From Antedon bifida (taxonomy: Eukaryota > Echinodermata > Crinoidea > Comatulida > Antedonidae), in contig OY727094.1 in NCBI GenBank assembly GCA_963402885.1, forward strand, positions 21,144,501 to 21,208,500: a stretch of DNA of 64,000 nucleotides, given 5' to 3'. Positions 36,601 to 46,984 of this stretch are shown piece by piece. The notes below the pieces were generated by a model, which was not told the DNA's origin, ran no database searches, and saw nothing but the letters and a program-made list of their open reading frames with translations. The position numbers and the translations under genes were made by a program. Numbering within the stretch: the first letter of the stretch is position 1; each line of letters starts with the position of its first letter.

Positions 36601-37497
36601 CCATCAATCAATACAGTGTCCCTTTGGAAGACGGAAGAAAAAAACAGATACTATAGTAGGACTGGAGCTTAAGTTGGCCATTAGTCATAGCCATTTTAGT
36701 TTTTTGTTTATTTTAGGAACGTATATATTAATACTTATTAGGATGATATTTATTTGAATAAACGCCTCTCCAATAAAACATCACTTTGAATAATAATCAC
36801 AAATCGCATTTGTTATTCTTTTTTACCACTTTTCATATCTATTTGAGGATTTCATTTGATTATAAATGTTACCATATTATTAAAACTAAAAAATTTAACA
36901 TATCCCTCGAATAAGCACCTCCCTCAAATGAACTCCGCCTCCCCACCTCCGCCCTATAAGGGCCCTACCAAATAATAAACACTATACTTTAAAATGTTAT
37001 TAATCATCTAAGACACTGTGAAACAGAGTAGTTTAGTTTTACGAATGTCAAGCATTTTCAATAATGGTAACCGTCAGAAAACGTACAAGGAGAACATTAT
37101 CATTCCGAGAACCATCGTCTACACTTCCTAGAGGGGGAGCGAGCGAAGCAAGCTCACCCTCTAGTGGAAGTAAATTGGCTCTTGAAAGCAGGCAGGGGAA
37201 TGGGGAATCGCGACGCTGCTGGTTTGAGGATCGCTTTCGGAAATTCCCTTTTATTGTGTAAAATGATGTAAAATCACGAATTTTCTTTGTAAAATAAATT
37301 TGAAAATGGAAAATACACTGGAAACGGCGGGATTACTAGCTATATACGATCTTGCTATTTAGCTGGCTATACTACAGAAAAGGCAAAACATCATCATAAT
37401 GGGCTAGGCCTATGCCTAGGCTAGTCTGGTTTGAAAGGGCACTTCAGGAAAAGGGGGGTTCGTTCGAACTCCACGAACCCCCCTGGCTACGGGCTTG
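33686..37497. mobile_element. 3.8 kb DNA transposon with 16 bp TIRs, no transposase recognised
   Basis: Left end CAAGCCTGTAGCCAGG, right end CCTGGCTACGGGCTTG (15 of 16 match inverted). Target duplication TCGTT (33681-33685) / TCATT (37498-37502). The uninterrupted target exists at about 9198-9285 (GTTTCGTTACATG), so the boundaries are supported by an empty site. The interior has short ORFs (35398-35721, 36264-36491) without recognisable domains, a nested inverted-repeat element at 34022-35627 and clusters of TAGGCCTA. Superfamily uncertain. Confidence 0.75.
34022..35627. repeat. inverted-repeat element nested in the 3.8 kb transposon
   Basis: TAGCAAAGATAGTGTAGTAG followed by GAAGATGTTACACTT (34022-34056) is inverted at 35592-35627. 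Similarity continues inward for about 100 bases (GGGCGCC, GAGTAGGGATA). The AAAGATAGTGTA core also appears near 38001, and inverted near 43640. Confidence 0.6.
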
Positions 37498-38254
37498 TCA
37501 TTACATGTACTTTACTATTTCAATCAAATAAATCAAATGAACTTGAAAATAATAAAAATGTGGTTATAAACTTACAAATTATGTATTATTATTTTCCTAC
37601 GGTTTCGACCATGTTAAAATATGTTTTTTAACTGCTTAAATGTACAGTGTATACAACGTTTATTTTTAGAAAACCCTATTCCGAAATGGAACAGTCCACG
37701 TTTACATCAACAACATCGTGCCATGTGTTCATGGAGAATGCTAGGCCGCATGGCTTCATCGCCCTCATATAGAAACGAGGAATGGATAATCGGGAGCACA
37801 TACAATCGGTCCAAGTTTTTGATGAGTAACAAAGAATATTTAGTGTGTTAGGCTGGGTTTATTTAGGTGAATAGGTGATTCTTTAGGCCTAAGTTAAGTT
37901 TGTTATTTATTGGCCCCTCTGATCTCCATGCTCATGATCGAAATAATGACGTTCGTGTGGGGAAGTAGTGTACTATTTTTACGATACTTAAAGCAAAGAT
38001 AGTGTACTGTAGTTAGATATTACTACTGTATTTAGTTCTGCGGTCACACGATGTGTATTTGAACTTTTATTGCATACGGAAAAGTCAATTTCGGAAAAAC
38101 GGAATATCAGCGCCTAGACGCTTCACTGCAAGACAGGGTTTTCAGTCGCGTATGGGAAGAACAATAGAAAGCTCCTCTAAACTATGATTATCTGAATTAT
38201 TATGCTGGTATAATCCTAGAACAAATGTAATATCCTAGAACAAAATTGTTTTAG
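37498..38254. other. intron sequence before exon c
   Basis: The target repeat resumes (TTACATGTACTTTACTATTT). It contains the weak cassette exon candidate at 37670-37825 and otherwise nothing recognised. Confidence 0.4.
37670..37825 (+). CDS. candidate cassette exon of the SGSM1/2-like gene (weak)
   Basis: A 156-base stretch (52 codons) lies behind a good acceptor (tttatttttag). It begins in the phase needed after 24061 and can end at a GTAAC donor in the phase needed before 38255, so including or skipping it keeps the frame. The translation (from ENPIPKWNSPR) is basic and resembles nothing I know, and it falls in the poorly conserved linker between the Rab-binding region and the TBC domain. 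It is slightly richer in GC than its surroundings. The donor is weak, so it may be chance. Transcript data would settle it. Confidence 0.25.
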
Positions 38255-38450
38255 TTCCAGAAGAGGCCTTGGACCCAAAGAAGACAAAAGGAATGATGAC
38301 ACTTCCATGGATTCAAAAAGAACCAGCATCCACAATAAGGCATCGTCTGATAAGACAACCAGAGCTCTATACATATTCACCTACAAGTCCAACTAGTACC
38401 TATCTACCAGGCAATGTAGACAGTATGCATATGTTGGCATCACATTCTCG
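38255..38450 (+). CDS. SGSM1/2: SGSM1/2-like exon c (linker)
   Basis: Acceptor ttgttttag, donor Ggtatgg at 38451. It encodes PEEALDPKKTKGMMTLPWIQ and continues to ASHSR, a proline/serine-rich linker. The open frame runs on to a stop at 38515, but using the donor at 38451 leaves two bases (CG). These pair with the first base of the next exon to give an arginine and lead into LLCDTM, as expected for the family. An alternative acceptor at 38260/38261 would remove two codons and keep the frame. The linker is variable between SGSM proteins, so the call rests on phase, splice sites and position. Confidence 0.75.
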
Positions 38451-38796
38451 GTATGGTCTTATTAGGAATTATTTTTCAATAACAGATATAGAAAGTGAGA
38501 CAGCACAATGGTTATAAAGTAATTTGAGTTTTTAAAATGCAAAAGTTAAGACCTGCTAGTGCTGTCTTGTTTTTGTCCTTGTATGTCCTCACTAAGCTTT
38601 AGGCTTCCTTCTTTTTTACCCCTTTCACATCAACTAGCAAAACTCAGGAGACACTCCGGAGGTTTTACACACCGGGGTGTCAATATCAAGCTGGAAAACA
38701 GAACAAACCTATACTATACCAAAATCCCATTCACTTGTTGTGTAGTGAAATTAAAGCTACAGTATATATATATACTGACTCAACATTTGATCTTAG

Positions 38797-38861
38797 ATCC
38801 TCTATCAGGTTGTTATGTGACACAATGAAGAAACAAATAATATCTCGAGCTTTTTATGGAT
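38797..38861 (+). CDS. SGSM1/2: SGSM1/2-like exon d (start of the TBC-side conserved block)
   Basis: Encodes LLCDTMKKQIISRAFYG and then the first base of a tryptophan codon, ending at a perfect gtaagt donor. The motif CDxMxxQIISRAFYGW is a hallmark of SGSM1/2 just ahead of the TBC domain. The acceptor may be ttag at 38796, giving SSIRLLCDTM, or cag at 38808, giving LLCDTM directly. Both keep the frame, so the start is uncertain by four codons. Confidence 0.9.
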
Positions 38862-39332
38862 GTAAGTACAGAAATAGGACATAATTATTATTATTTTTGA
38901 TTTACTATTATTAGTTATATAATGCCTTGGGTATTTCAAAATTGCGCAAATCCCTAAAATTCTTGCACAAACCTCTTCCAAACCACTTAATATTGATTTT
39001 ATCACAACTTTGACTATGGGTGGAAGAAAATATATGAAAACAATTTGAAAAATTATATCCAATTCATTGTTACTCTGGACTTCCGTATTGAGCTTACTCC
39101 TTTTAAAATTTAACTTAATCTGTAACTATACTTGGTAAGTATGTCACAGTACCATATACAGCAAGGGTTTGACTGCCTTGTCATATTTAGTGTGGTTGTA
39201 AACCCAGTTATAAAAAGCCTTATATTTTTCAATATGTTGTAATTTATTAAATCTAACAGAACATATACACTATAGTCAGTATGTTTAATACATGATTTCA
39301 TTTTATTTAAACCTAATTATATTATTTATAAG

Positions 39333-39469
39333 GGATTGCGCATTGCCGGCATTTACAAACTGTACGTACCCATTTGTCTGGTTTGGTAAATTCTGTGATA
39401 ATACAAAGCAATGGTGCTGATTGTGGACTTACACTCGAAAAATGGCGAGAACTTAATAGTTCTGGAATG
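39333..39469 (+). CDS. SGSM1/2: SGSM1/2-like exon e
   Basis: Acceptor tttataag; the first two bases complete the tryptophan begun in the previous exon. It encodes AHCRHLQTVRTHLSGLVNS and then VIIQSNGADCGLTLEKWREL, ending in phase 0 at gtaatt. The AxCRHLxTVRTHLSxLV block is characteristic of SGSM1/2. It ends just before the region where the TBC domain begins in relatives. The BEL/Pao retrotransposon starts only 44 bases into the following intron. Confidence 0.95.
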
Positions 39470-39513
39470 GTAATTATATTTTATATTTGTTATTATTTGT
39501 AATGAGCTTTCAT

Positions 39514-39735
39514 TGTGTCAGAAATTAAAACACTGGTGATTCGTAATTTTATGCAAGGGTCTCAACTGAAGCCCCTTGATTTATTCTCGAAATAGGCTAT
39601 GTGAAAACTACAACAAGAAGCAACAAAAACCAGTATAGAATATGCAATGGTAAACTAATCACGGCATTATACAATAGTCATATTAATTATTATTATTTCT
39701 AAGAAGTTTGAATCTATATTGTTTACTTCCTTGCA
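39514..39735 (-). repeat. BEL/Pao 3' LTR
   Basis: 222 bases, the same length as the copy at 45134-45355, about 95% identical. It lies 44 bases after the donor of SGSM exon e. Confidence 0.85.
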
Positions 39736-39989
39736 TCTCTTAATCTTTTCGCATCAGTTGTTGTCAGCAACTGTCTCATTTACATGTCTCCTGAACCCTA
39801 ACTTATATAAATAGGGCGCTTGCATAGACTAAGACTGCATTTACATGGCTCCCTAAATTAGGTTACCTAATTTAAACAGAATTATAGTGCAGCAAGACCT
39901 GAAGTTATTATTATTTTATAATTATATAAACTTGGTTAAAAACAAATTTATTCAACAATAAAATCGTTCCATAATCAAATCTTTAATTG

Positions 39990-41784
39990 ACTTTATTCAT
40001 TAGTAGCACCTCTTTGAACAATTAACTTATGGCGGGGATATCCCTGTTGTCTGTGTCACTCATAAGCAAGGCTAGCTTCTGAATGGGTCTTTCTATGAAC
40101 CTTTTCACTGTCAATCTCTTTCCCTGGTTATCCAAATGTGGGTCACCGACAAGCAATTTTACTTTTCTAACATGACCGCGTCTTCATTTGGAAATACTTC
40201 ATCAACACGAGCGAGCCTCCATTGGTTTCGTGGAAGATTGTCATCCTTCATTATAACAATATCACCTATCTTGAATTCAGAAAATAATTACAAACCCATT
40301 TTTGTCTAGGTTGTAAGTTCTGTAGAAATTCCTTTCTCCGACGACTCCAAAACTCGTTTGCGAACTGCTGGACTCTTCGCCACTGCCTCCATGAATATCT
40401 GTAGCAGTAAAGACACCAGGTGGTGGTAATATCACCTTCGACTTGAGAGTCAGGTGATTAGGAGTGAGTGGTTCCAAAGACGTTGGATCGACTGTTAGTG
40501 GGCGCCCATTTACCATAGAGGCTGCCTTGTACATTATTGCTCTGAGTGATTCATCATTTAACTGGGTGGCCTGTTTCATTAATGATGCAAGTACTCTGCG
40601 CACTGAGCTTATCTGACGTTCCCAAACGGCTCCTGCGTGACTGGTGGAAGATGCATTCATCTTGAACTCGAGGCTGTCACATCCTTCCTTCAGTAGAAAC
40701 TTTGATACCTGGTCGAAGTTCATTTCTTTCAAAGCTTCATCAAGTTCTGTAGTACATCTGAAAATAAATTGCGCCACTGCAGATGTGCATCCGATCACCC
40801 AGAATCCTGTGGCTCTTGGTTGGTTGGTTTAAAGTAATACTGCAACCTTGATGTTCTACTTGAAGGTGGCAGTATCGAATAATCAAGTCTGTTATGTGGT
40901 GTTTGCGTGGAAGAATAATTGGGTGCTTGAAGTTGTAAGAGAAGTTACTTCTCCTAATACGCCCTCCAACTCTTAAAATGCCATCAGCATCGATAAATGG
41001 ATCTAGCTTGTACAGACGACTGTTTCGCTTTAGAGCTGTTTTGCATTTCTTGGCTGTGGCTCGATCCGCTTCGCTATCTTTGATGCTCAGGTACTGCAAA
41101 GCTTGCCTTTCTTCTTCAAAGATTTCACTCTGTAGCAAGAAGATGTTGGTTTTTTCGGCTACTTCGAGATCACCGACAACAATTTTGCGGTTAGTTGTAG
41201 GGGATGTTCTAAGTATTGATTTGAGTTTTAAACATGTAGCTATTGCTGTTTTAGTGCGGTACCAATCTGAAAGATGCTCTAGACGCTGGAATTCAAATCT
41301 AGATCTTGCGGTCAGAGCAACGAACACTTCCACTTTCTTTACTTCTGGGTCATCTGATGACACTTCTATCGTCGCCTCTGACGTGTGTGTTATGTCGCTT
41401 TCCGATAAGAAACTGGGTCCAGTTAGATCTGTTCACCAAATCCTCAGCACTGATTCCTTGCAATCCACAGTCTGCTGGATTCTTTTCTGTGGTCACATGC
41501 TTCCACTGACTGGGTGAGGAATTATCCCTGATTTTCAGAATCCGATTCGCCACAAATACATGGAATCTACGTGCATCGTTTGCGATGTATCCAAGCACAA
41601 ACGTGCTATCTGTCCAGAAAATTCTTTTTTAAGCAGGGAACTGATCTTTACAGAAACAACCGCTGTGTCAAGTTCTAATCGTGGAACAGGTATTTGTTTT
41701 AATGGACAAACTATCGCCTTACCTGTGAGGAATGAGCAGTGGACCTTGTTTTCTTTGTCCTGGAGGCGTAGGTACGACATTTAA
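39990..41784 (-). pseudogene. BEL/Pao pol remnant (RNase H to integrase C-terminus)
   Basis: From 41780 down: SYLRLQDKENKVHCSFLTGK and VPRLELDTAVVSVKI (RNase H-type region), IARLCLDTSQT, DNSSPSQWKHVTTEKNPADC, and GGRIRRSNFSYNFKHPIILP with HHITDLIIRYCHLQVEHQG (zinc-binding part of integrase). Then, after a deletion of most of the integrase core, LDEALKEMNFDQVSKFLLKE, HAGAVWERQISSVRRVLASL, VNGRPLTVD and SLEPLTPNHLTLKSKVILPP. 40270-39990 continues with a frameshifted tail (DIVIMKDDNLPRNQWRLARV). Only the last integrase acidic region remains, so it is inactive. Orientation is opposite to the host gene. Confidence 0.88.
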
Positions 41785-42235
41785 GGTAGCCACTTTTTCA
41801 ATTTTTTGACAATAATAAATGCATATAAAGTGCATAAATAGCCCTCTGATGTACTCACAGTCAATGGAACGTTGTGGTTTTCTAGGCGTTGAAGCTACAA
41901 AGTGAATGCAAACAATTTTTACTGTATATTATATTCCCTGACAAAAAGTACCCATGTTCCCCGACGAGGGGGCTAGAGCCCCCGTAGCATCCCGCCTCAG
42001 CCATCCAGGTGCCCAGCGAGCTGTCACAAAGACAGAGACCCCCAGAGGGTAAGTTGTGACAAGAGGTACCCTATTAATTAAGTTTGGACAATATGGGTTT
42101 TGAATTCTAGAATGGAAGTACAATTTACAACCTTATCTGGTAGATGATTCCAGTCGATGGCAGTGCGTGGAAAGAATGAATACCTAAAGTAATCCACTGT
42201 TGAGTGAGGACCCTTTTAATCTGGTAGCTTAGCTA
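41785..42235 (-). repeat. LINE 3' end (copy 2) inside the BEL element
   Basis: The minus strand at about 42230-42090 reads DYFRYSFFPRTAIDWNHLPD, then KVVNCTSILEFKTHIVQT and a stop, the usual C-terminus of many non-LTR retrotransposons. The following 41990-41810 matches the repeat at 1129-1322 and ends in GCATTTATTATTGTC, a simple LINE-like tail. It joins the BEL pol fragment directly at 41784. Confidence 0.7.
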
Positions 42236-42658
42236 GTATTTTACGGTTTTCTTTTCGAGATGGCCAATGTTGTCTGCCAAGTCTTGCAGAGCTGATCCGC
42301 CTATAGATGCTAGATGCTACCGTAGAATCTAACTTATTGCGAAATGCATTTCCTATTACAAAGGAGTCACCGTATCTCTTCTAACATCTGCTTAGCTTTC
42401 ACAAATGCGTCGTCTGTTGTCAAGTAAAAGTAACCTTCCAAGGCTTGTCTGGCAGATCCACCGACATATTTCTTCAGATAATGTAGTTGTTCAGCTGGAG
42501 AGATGCCTCTTTTCTCGTTAAGCGTTTCAAAGGCGCTTTTCCAATTGGGGTATTTAAGGATATTTTAGGATCTCCAGTAAATACTTCAGGTTCTGGTGGT
42601 GGGAGTCTGCTTATGTTGAGATGTTTAGCTAGACATTCTGCAAATACAAATGTTAATA

Positions 42659-43430
42659 CAGTTGACTCCGCCTAAGTCGAAAAATCGCGAAAGTCCCAAT
42701 TCTTTCCTATACATTACTGTGTAATTTTTATTTGTAAGTCGAATTTTCCAAAGTCGAAATTCGTCTAAGTCGACGTCTTTTTGCGGTCCGAATACACACA
42801 TTATTTAGTGATTTATATCGAATAAGTCGAAGTCACAAATCACGCTGCAACAACGCGCTAAAAAAGTCGATGAAACGTACGTAATTCGATAAACAAACAA
42901 CAGAAGGGATAATGTGGGACCATATCGGTTCTCTCAAGCAGGTTGTATAGTATAGGTGGCGTCCTACAACTCACGCTAGCAGAGCCATATATATGGCTCT
43001 GCACGCTAGTGTATAGTGTATGAGTTGTTTCAGAGTTGAGAACTTGAGCGGCGTTTTGTGGGTACCCATTTTGTGCTAGACAGATGGCAATAAACAATGG
43101 ATACCGATTTCGAATAAGAACCGAAATGTATTTATTATACGTTTTCGTATTGTTTCGGGCTTAAACCATAAAAGAAAATACAGTTTATCATTGCCGATAA
43201 AAGAGGCTATAGCATTTATTAGGCCTAGCTAGCTAGCTAAGCAAACTCAATTCAAGAAGGCTCATCGCGTGGGCCGCGACAGGGTCTACTACTAGGCCTA
43301 GGCCTAGCCATAGCGCGGCTAGTGAGTGAACCTAGGCCTAGCATTTTTTTTGGAAATCTGTAAGTCGAAGTTCGCGTAAGTCGAATTTTTATACCGGTCC
43401 CATTAGATTCGACTTAGGCGGAGTCGACTG
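42659..43430. mobile_element. pogo/Tigger-like MITE, 772 bp
   Basis: Left end CAGTTGACTCCGCCTAAGTC, right end (reverse complement) CAGTCGACTCCGCCTAAGTC, with identity continuing a few bases inward. Flanked on both sides by TA (42657-42658, 43431-43432), the Tc1/mariner-pogo target. Internally it has more AAGTCGAA repeats but no transposase. Confidence 0.8.
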
Positions 43431-43503
43431 TATCTCCTTCTGGGATTCGGTTTCATGGCTTGTGTGACCCTTTATCTGCAATGATAAGCCAGAGTTATTA
43501 ATA

Positions 43504-44349
43504 CGCCGTGGTTAGGATTCCGGCACCAGAACTCAACTGCCCAGCGTTAGGGAATCCGACACGCTATTGCGCATGCCCAGAGCGAGATAATCGGCGACTC
43601 TATACTCTATCATCTACAGACTCAGCAACGATACTACACTATCTTTGTTAACAGCGATGGATCAATTAATAGCTGCGCCACGGCGAACTAGCCTAGCCCA
43701 TTCATATATAAACTTCATATAATTATGATTTATAATTATTACATGACTAGTTTTATGATTTTCAAGTACAAAATAAAAGATTTCATATAACGCATTAATA
43801 CTGTAATAACATGCACTCGTATACAAGTTGATTTGTTGACGGCAGCCGCCGCGCGGATATGATGTGAAAAAAAAAACAGAACTGTTCGGGAAGTCGGGGT
43901 CGCAACGCTACGCTATATTCACTTTCGTACATTTCTTGAAATACGCAAGCGTTATGCCACTGACTGGGTAGGCCTGTGTTTTTCTCCCGTTCCGAACTTC
44001 ATACTTCCTCTGTCTAATAAAATTCATCATTACGATCCTTAGATAGATACTGATTCTTATCAATATCATAATAATTATTTTAACGCGTGGCGTAGTCGTA
44101 TTTTAATTATTTAATTCATGTATGGCCTAGGGCCTAGGCCAAGTTTCATCCATCGCGCTCTCCCCTGCGCAACGACTAACTCGGCTACAGTAAATACCTA
44201 TAACAACGTCCGACTCTCGCGGTGGTGTGGTGCGCGGTCTGTGGCATTAGTGCAAGCTATAATTACTTCGCTCTAGGCATGCGCAATAGCGTGTCGGATT
44301 CCCTAACGGTGGGCAGTTGAATTCCGGTGCCGGAATCCTAACCACAGCG
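43504..44349. mobile_element. Mutator-like MITE, 846 bp, with 9 bp target duplication
   Basis: TIRs of about 85 bases begin CGCCGTGGTTAGGATTCCGG on the left and CGCTGTGGTTAGGATTCCGG on the right (reverse complement) and continue through GGGAATCCGACACGCTATTG. A perfect 9-base duplication TTATTAATA lies at 43495-43503 and 44350-44358. Long TIRs plus a 9-base duplication fit Mutator-like elements. No transposase inside. Confidence 0.85.
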
Positions 44350-45133
44350 TTATTAATATTAGTTTGCACCTGCGTAGGAAGTGTTGAAGACTGCGTCGGT
44401 AGACAGGTATTCTTTAACGCAAGATTGTCTATCTGTTTCGAGTCCTACATCAGTTATGTGTTCTGGTCGCTTTAAGTTATCAATTCTTTCTATGAGCGTT
44501 GCCTCAGCATCCATTAACTCTTTGTTCGAGCACTCTTTCTCGAGCATTGCTTCTTTTAGCACTTACTCTGCTCCTCTAGCTTCTCTATTTGCTTCTTCTG
44601 ATTTGGATCGAATTGTAGCTAGCATGTAGGCAGACATTTTCTTGCTTTGTCTAGATTTTCTTGAGATGGAGGTGGTGTGTGTGAGTATCATGACTTTTGA
44701 ATGACGAGTTTGAACTTGTTTCGGAATTAATTCAGCATATATAGTCTAAAATTCTCTTTAAGGTAGAATAATTTGCATATGCAGTGCCTAAAATAATCGT
44801 AAGTGATCAACTAGCGAAGGATATCTGAAGTGAAACAAGGCCGTGTGTATAGTTTATTACTCTATGTAACCCGCAAACTCTACCACAATAGAGTATCGCT
44901 TGTCTGTTCGATTTGTTTCCCTGGAAACGTCTCAGGTTCGCACTAGTCGTAGCAGCGATGGTTTATCCAAGTCCATGCTGTATACAACTGCACTGCAGGC
45001 CTAGGCAAGTCTACAGGTCTCAATTGTTTGCTTATTGTCTGGTAGTGTATCAACAAGCATCCTCTTCTTGTAGTATCATTTCTGATTAGTTGACGCACAC
45101 AAGTATTCTCAATAGATAGACAGGAGTTTTCAC

Positions 45134-45355
45134 TGTGTCAGAAATGAAAACACTGGAGATTCGTAATTTTATGCAAGGGTCTCGACTGAAGCCTCTTGAT
45201 TTATTCTCGCAATAGGCTACGTGAAAACTACAACAAGAAGCAACATAAACCAGTATAGAATATGCAATGGTAAACTAATCACGGCATTATACAATAGTCA
45301 TATTAATTATTATTATTTCTAAAAAGTTTTAATCTATATTGTTTACCTCCTTGCA
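45134..45355 (-). repeat. BEL/Pao 5' LTR
   Basis: Partner of 39514-39735. It ends 61 bases before the acceptor of SGSM exon f. Confidence 0.85.
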
Positions 45356-45416
45356 TCTGTTTATAGTAATATAATTATGTTCATTTAACAAATTTTTGTT
45401 TTTGTTTTGCTTTCAG

Positions 45417-45485
45417 CTTTTAAATTCAGAAGAAGTCATGCGTTTAGTTTACTTTGGTGGTGTTCAGCATGAGATTAGAAGTCAG
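45417..45485 (+). CDS. SGSM1/2: SGSM1/2-like exon f (TBC domain start)
   Basis: A 69-base, phase 0-0 exon behind a strong polypyrimidine acceptor (tttgctttcag), with a gtaagt donor. It encodes LLNSEEVMRLVYFGGVQHEI followed by RSQ. The YxGG(V/I)xxxIR segment is the standard entry of TBC domains (first helix, Y/F-GG and the conserved Arg before VWP). The LTR of the BEL element ends only 61 bases upstream, yet the acceptor is intact. Confidence 0.95.
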
Positions 45486-45689
45486 GTAAGTTTTATGCAA
45501 ACATAAGAAATTGGTTTGAATAGTAAGAGCATGCATGTGTATTATTATAATCCCATCATTATGGCATGTATTTCATTGCTTGAAATGTAAATATTAAATT
45601 GTGAGTATTTATTTATTATTAAGATATTAAATATTATATTACTATACAATTATTTTATTTATGTATTTTAAATTCCATTTGTTTGTCAG

Positions 45690-46478
45690 GTTTGGCCATA
45701 TTTACTTGAACATTATCAATACGGTTGGACAGAAGAACAAAGGGATGCAGCTGATGAAGATGTTAGGGTTACTTATGAAGAGATCATGTCAAAATGGATG
45801 GCAGTTGAAGCAATTATTAAGCAGAGGGATAAGGACAACCAATTAGCGAAGTTGTCTTCTGAAAACAGCTCTGATTATCAGATTCCGTTAACAGGTCGTG
45901 AACCAAGTCTTGACAGTGAAGTCTTTGAGATAGAGGAGGTCAATGAAGAAATTGTGGATGGTACTACACTCCCAATTGATGATCCACAAGAGACTGAGAG
46001 ATTACGAGAATTTGCTAAGAAAGAAGACTATGTAGTTATTAGATGTCGAAGGCAAGAAACACTTGAAACTGAAAGAGGCAGAAGTATGAGTGACTTCTCT
46101 GATAGGGGCGAATGTGGAAGTATTGGATCACCACATGAAAGTGATGAAGGATTTGGAGATATGAACACCAAATCTTTTGATTATAGTCAGAAGCGAATGT
46201 CAAAGGTCAGAGAAGAAGAAGAAGAAGAAGAAGAAGAAGAAGAAGAAAAAGAAGAAGATGTTCCTTCTAAAGATTCTGTAATTAAAGTCCTGATGCTAGG
46301 TACTTCACAACAAAGTCAAGATGGTGATCATAATGATAGCATAAGTAAAGAGAATGGTGATGAAATGATAGATGGTGAAGAGGAGGAAGGAGAAGTTGAA
46401 CTTGATATTCCAGGACAACTTGCTGTTGATTGCTTTGTACCAGCTTCACCTGCATCTTCTGTTGGTGGAATCTATGCG
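45690..46478 (+). CDS. SGSM1/2: SGSM1/2-like exon g (TBC helix plus long acidic insert)
   Basis: A large 789-base, phase 0-0 exon of 263 codons. It opens with VWPYLLEHYQYGWTEEQRDA, the conserved TBC segment, then EEIMSKWMAVEAIIKQRDKD. It continues into a long low-complexity, acidic, serine-rich insert that in SGSM1/2 splits the TBC domain into two parts. A (GAA)n run at 46212-46257 codes for twelve glutamates followed by KEED, and is likely to vary in length between individuals. The exon ends GGIYA at a gtaagt donor. Nothing in the insert suggests an enzyme domain; it is probably disordered and a site of regulation, as inferred from composition only. Confidence 0.95.
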
Positions 46479-46984
46479 GTAAGTAATTAGAGCATTATCT
46501 TAATAATAGTCATTCTACAAATTAAATGATAGTTACAATAATATAGCAAATTTTTATAGTTCAATTCATTTTAGAATGGCATGGGCTCCATTTCTGATAT
46601 TTTTTTATGATTAAAAGCTAAGTACTGTAGTATTTGCAGTAGCAGTAGCAGTAGCATGACCCAATTAGCATTTTCTAATGTCTATATTTATTTTGAATGT
46701 ATGTTTAATCAATGCATATAAATAGAGAATTGTTATTATTGTATTATTAACATTTACTTTATCCATAATATATTATTTAACTATGGGTTTTAGATGGTTT
46801 TTAAAACTCATATCTATATATAAACGCCGTGGCTAAAGATACCGTATCCTAACTTCTGTTTGCTAAAGGTATGGTAAAATTGCATTACGTCATAATCAGC
46901 CAGTGGGGTGGTGGTACATGTGTGACATCATCGTGTAAGGGTTATTTTCACACATTCGCGCTGTACACTCGCGTACTAGTAGAG
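46479..46984. other. intron sequence after exon g
   Basis: Contains a short (GCAGTA)n run near 46636-46655. No gene recognised. Confidence 0.4.

Larger units (their letters stand above)
42240..44640 (-). pseudogene. BEL/Pao gag remnant, interrupted by two MITEs
   Basis: Minus strand starts at about 44635 with MSAYMLATIRSKSEEANREA. A stop follows, then LKEAMLEKECSNKELMDAEA and FNTSYAGAN. After the MITEs come AECLAKHLNISRLPPPEPEV and FTGDP near 42640-42590, then AFETLNEKR-like, KKYVGGSARQALEGYFYLTT and DDAFVKAKQMLEE near 42480-42370, and FVIGNAFRNKLDS. These blocks match BEL gag (the DUF1759-type region, from memory). Frameshifts and stops are frequent. Confidence 0.85.
39514..45355 (-). mobile_element. 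BEL/Pao LTR retrotransposon, degraded, in an SGSM intron
   Basis: Two direct repeats of exactly 222 bases (39514-39735 and 45134-45355, about 10 differences) start TGTGTCAG and end CCTTGCA on the plus strand. On the element strand they therefore run TGCAAGG to CTGACACA, the TG..CA form of LTRs. Between them, on the minus strand, lie gag (44640 to 42240) and the end of pol (41784 to 39990). A purine-rich AAAAGATTAAGAGA precedes the 3' LTR on the element strand. The middle (zinc knuckles, protease, reverse transcriptase) is missing. Two MITEs and a LINE end lie inside. No target duplication could be confirmed. Confidence 0.88.

Noticed and set aside
37103..37163. Hairpin CTAGAGGG...CCCTCTAG as a fifth Helentron-like 5' end
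   Set aside because: No matching inverted arm with a 3' hairpin and CTAG was found downstream; it may be an unrelated palindrome inside the 3.8 kb element.
40978..41517. Plus-strand ORF of 179 codons
   Set aside because: It is the antisense shadow of the BEL/Pao pol remnant on the minus strand.
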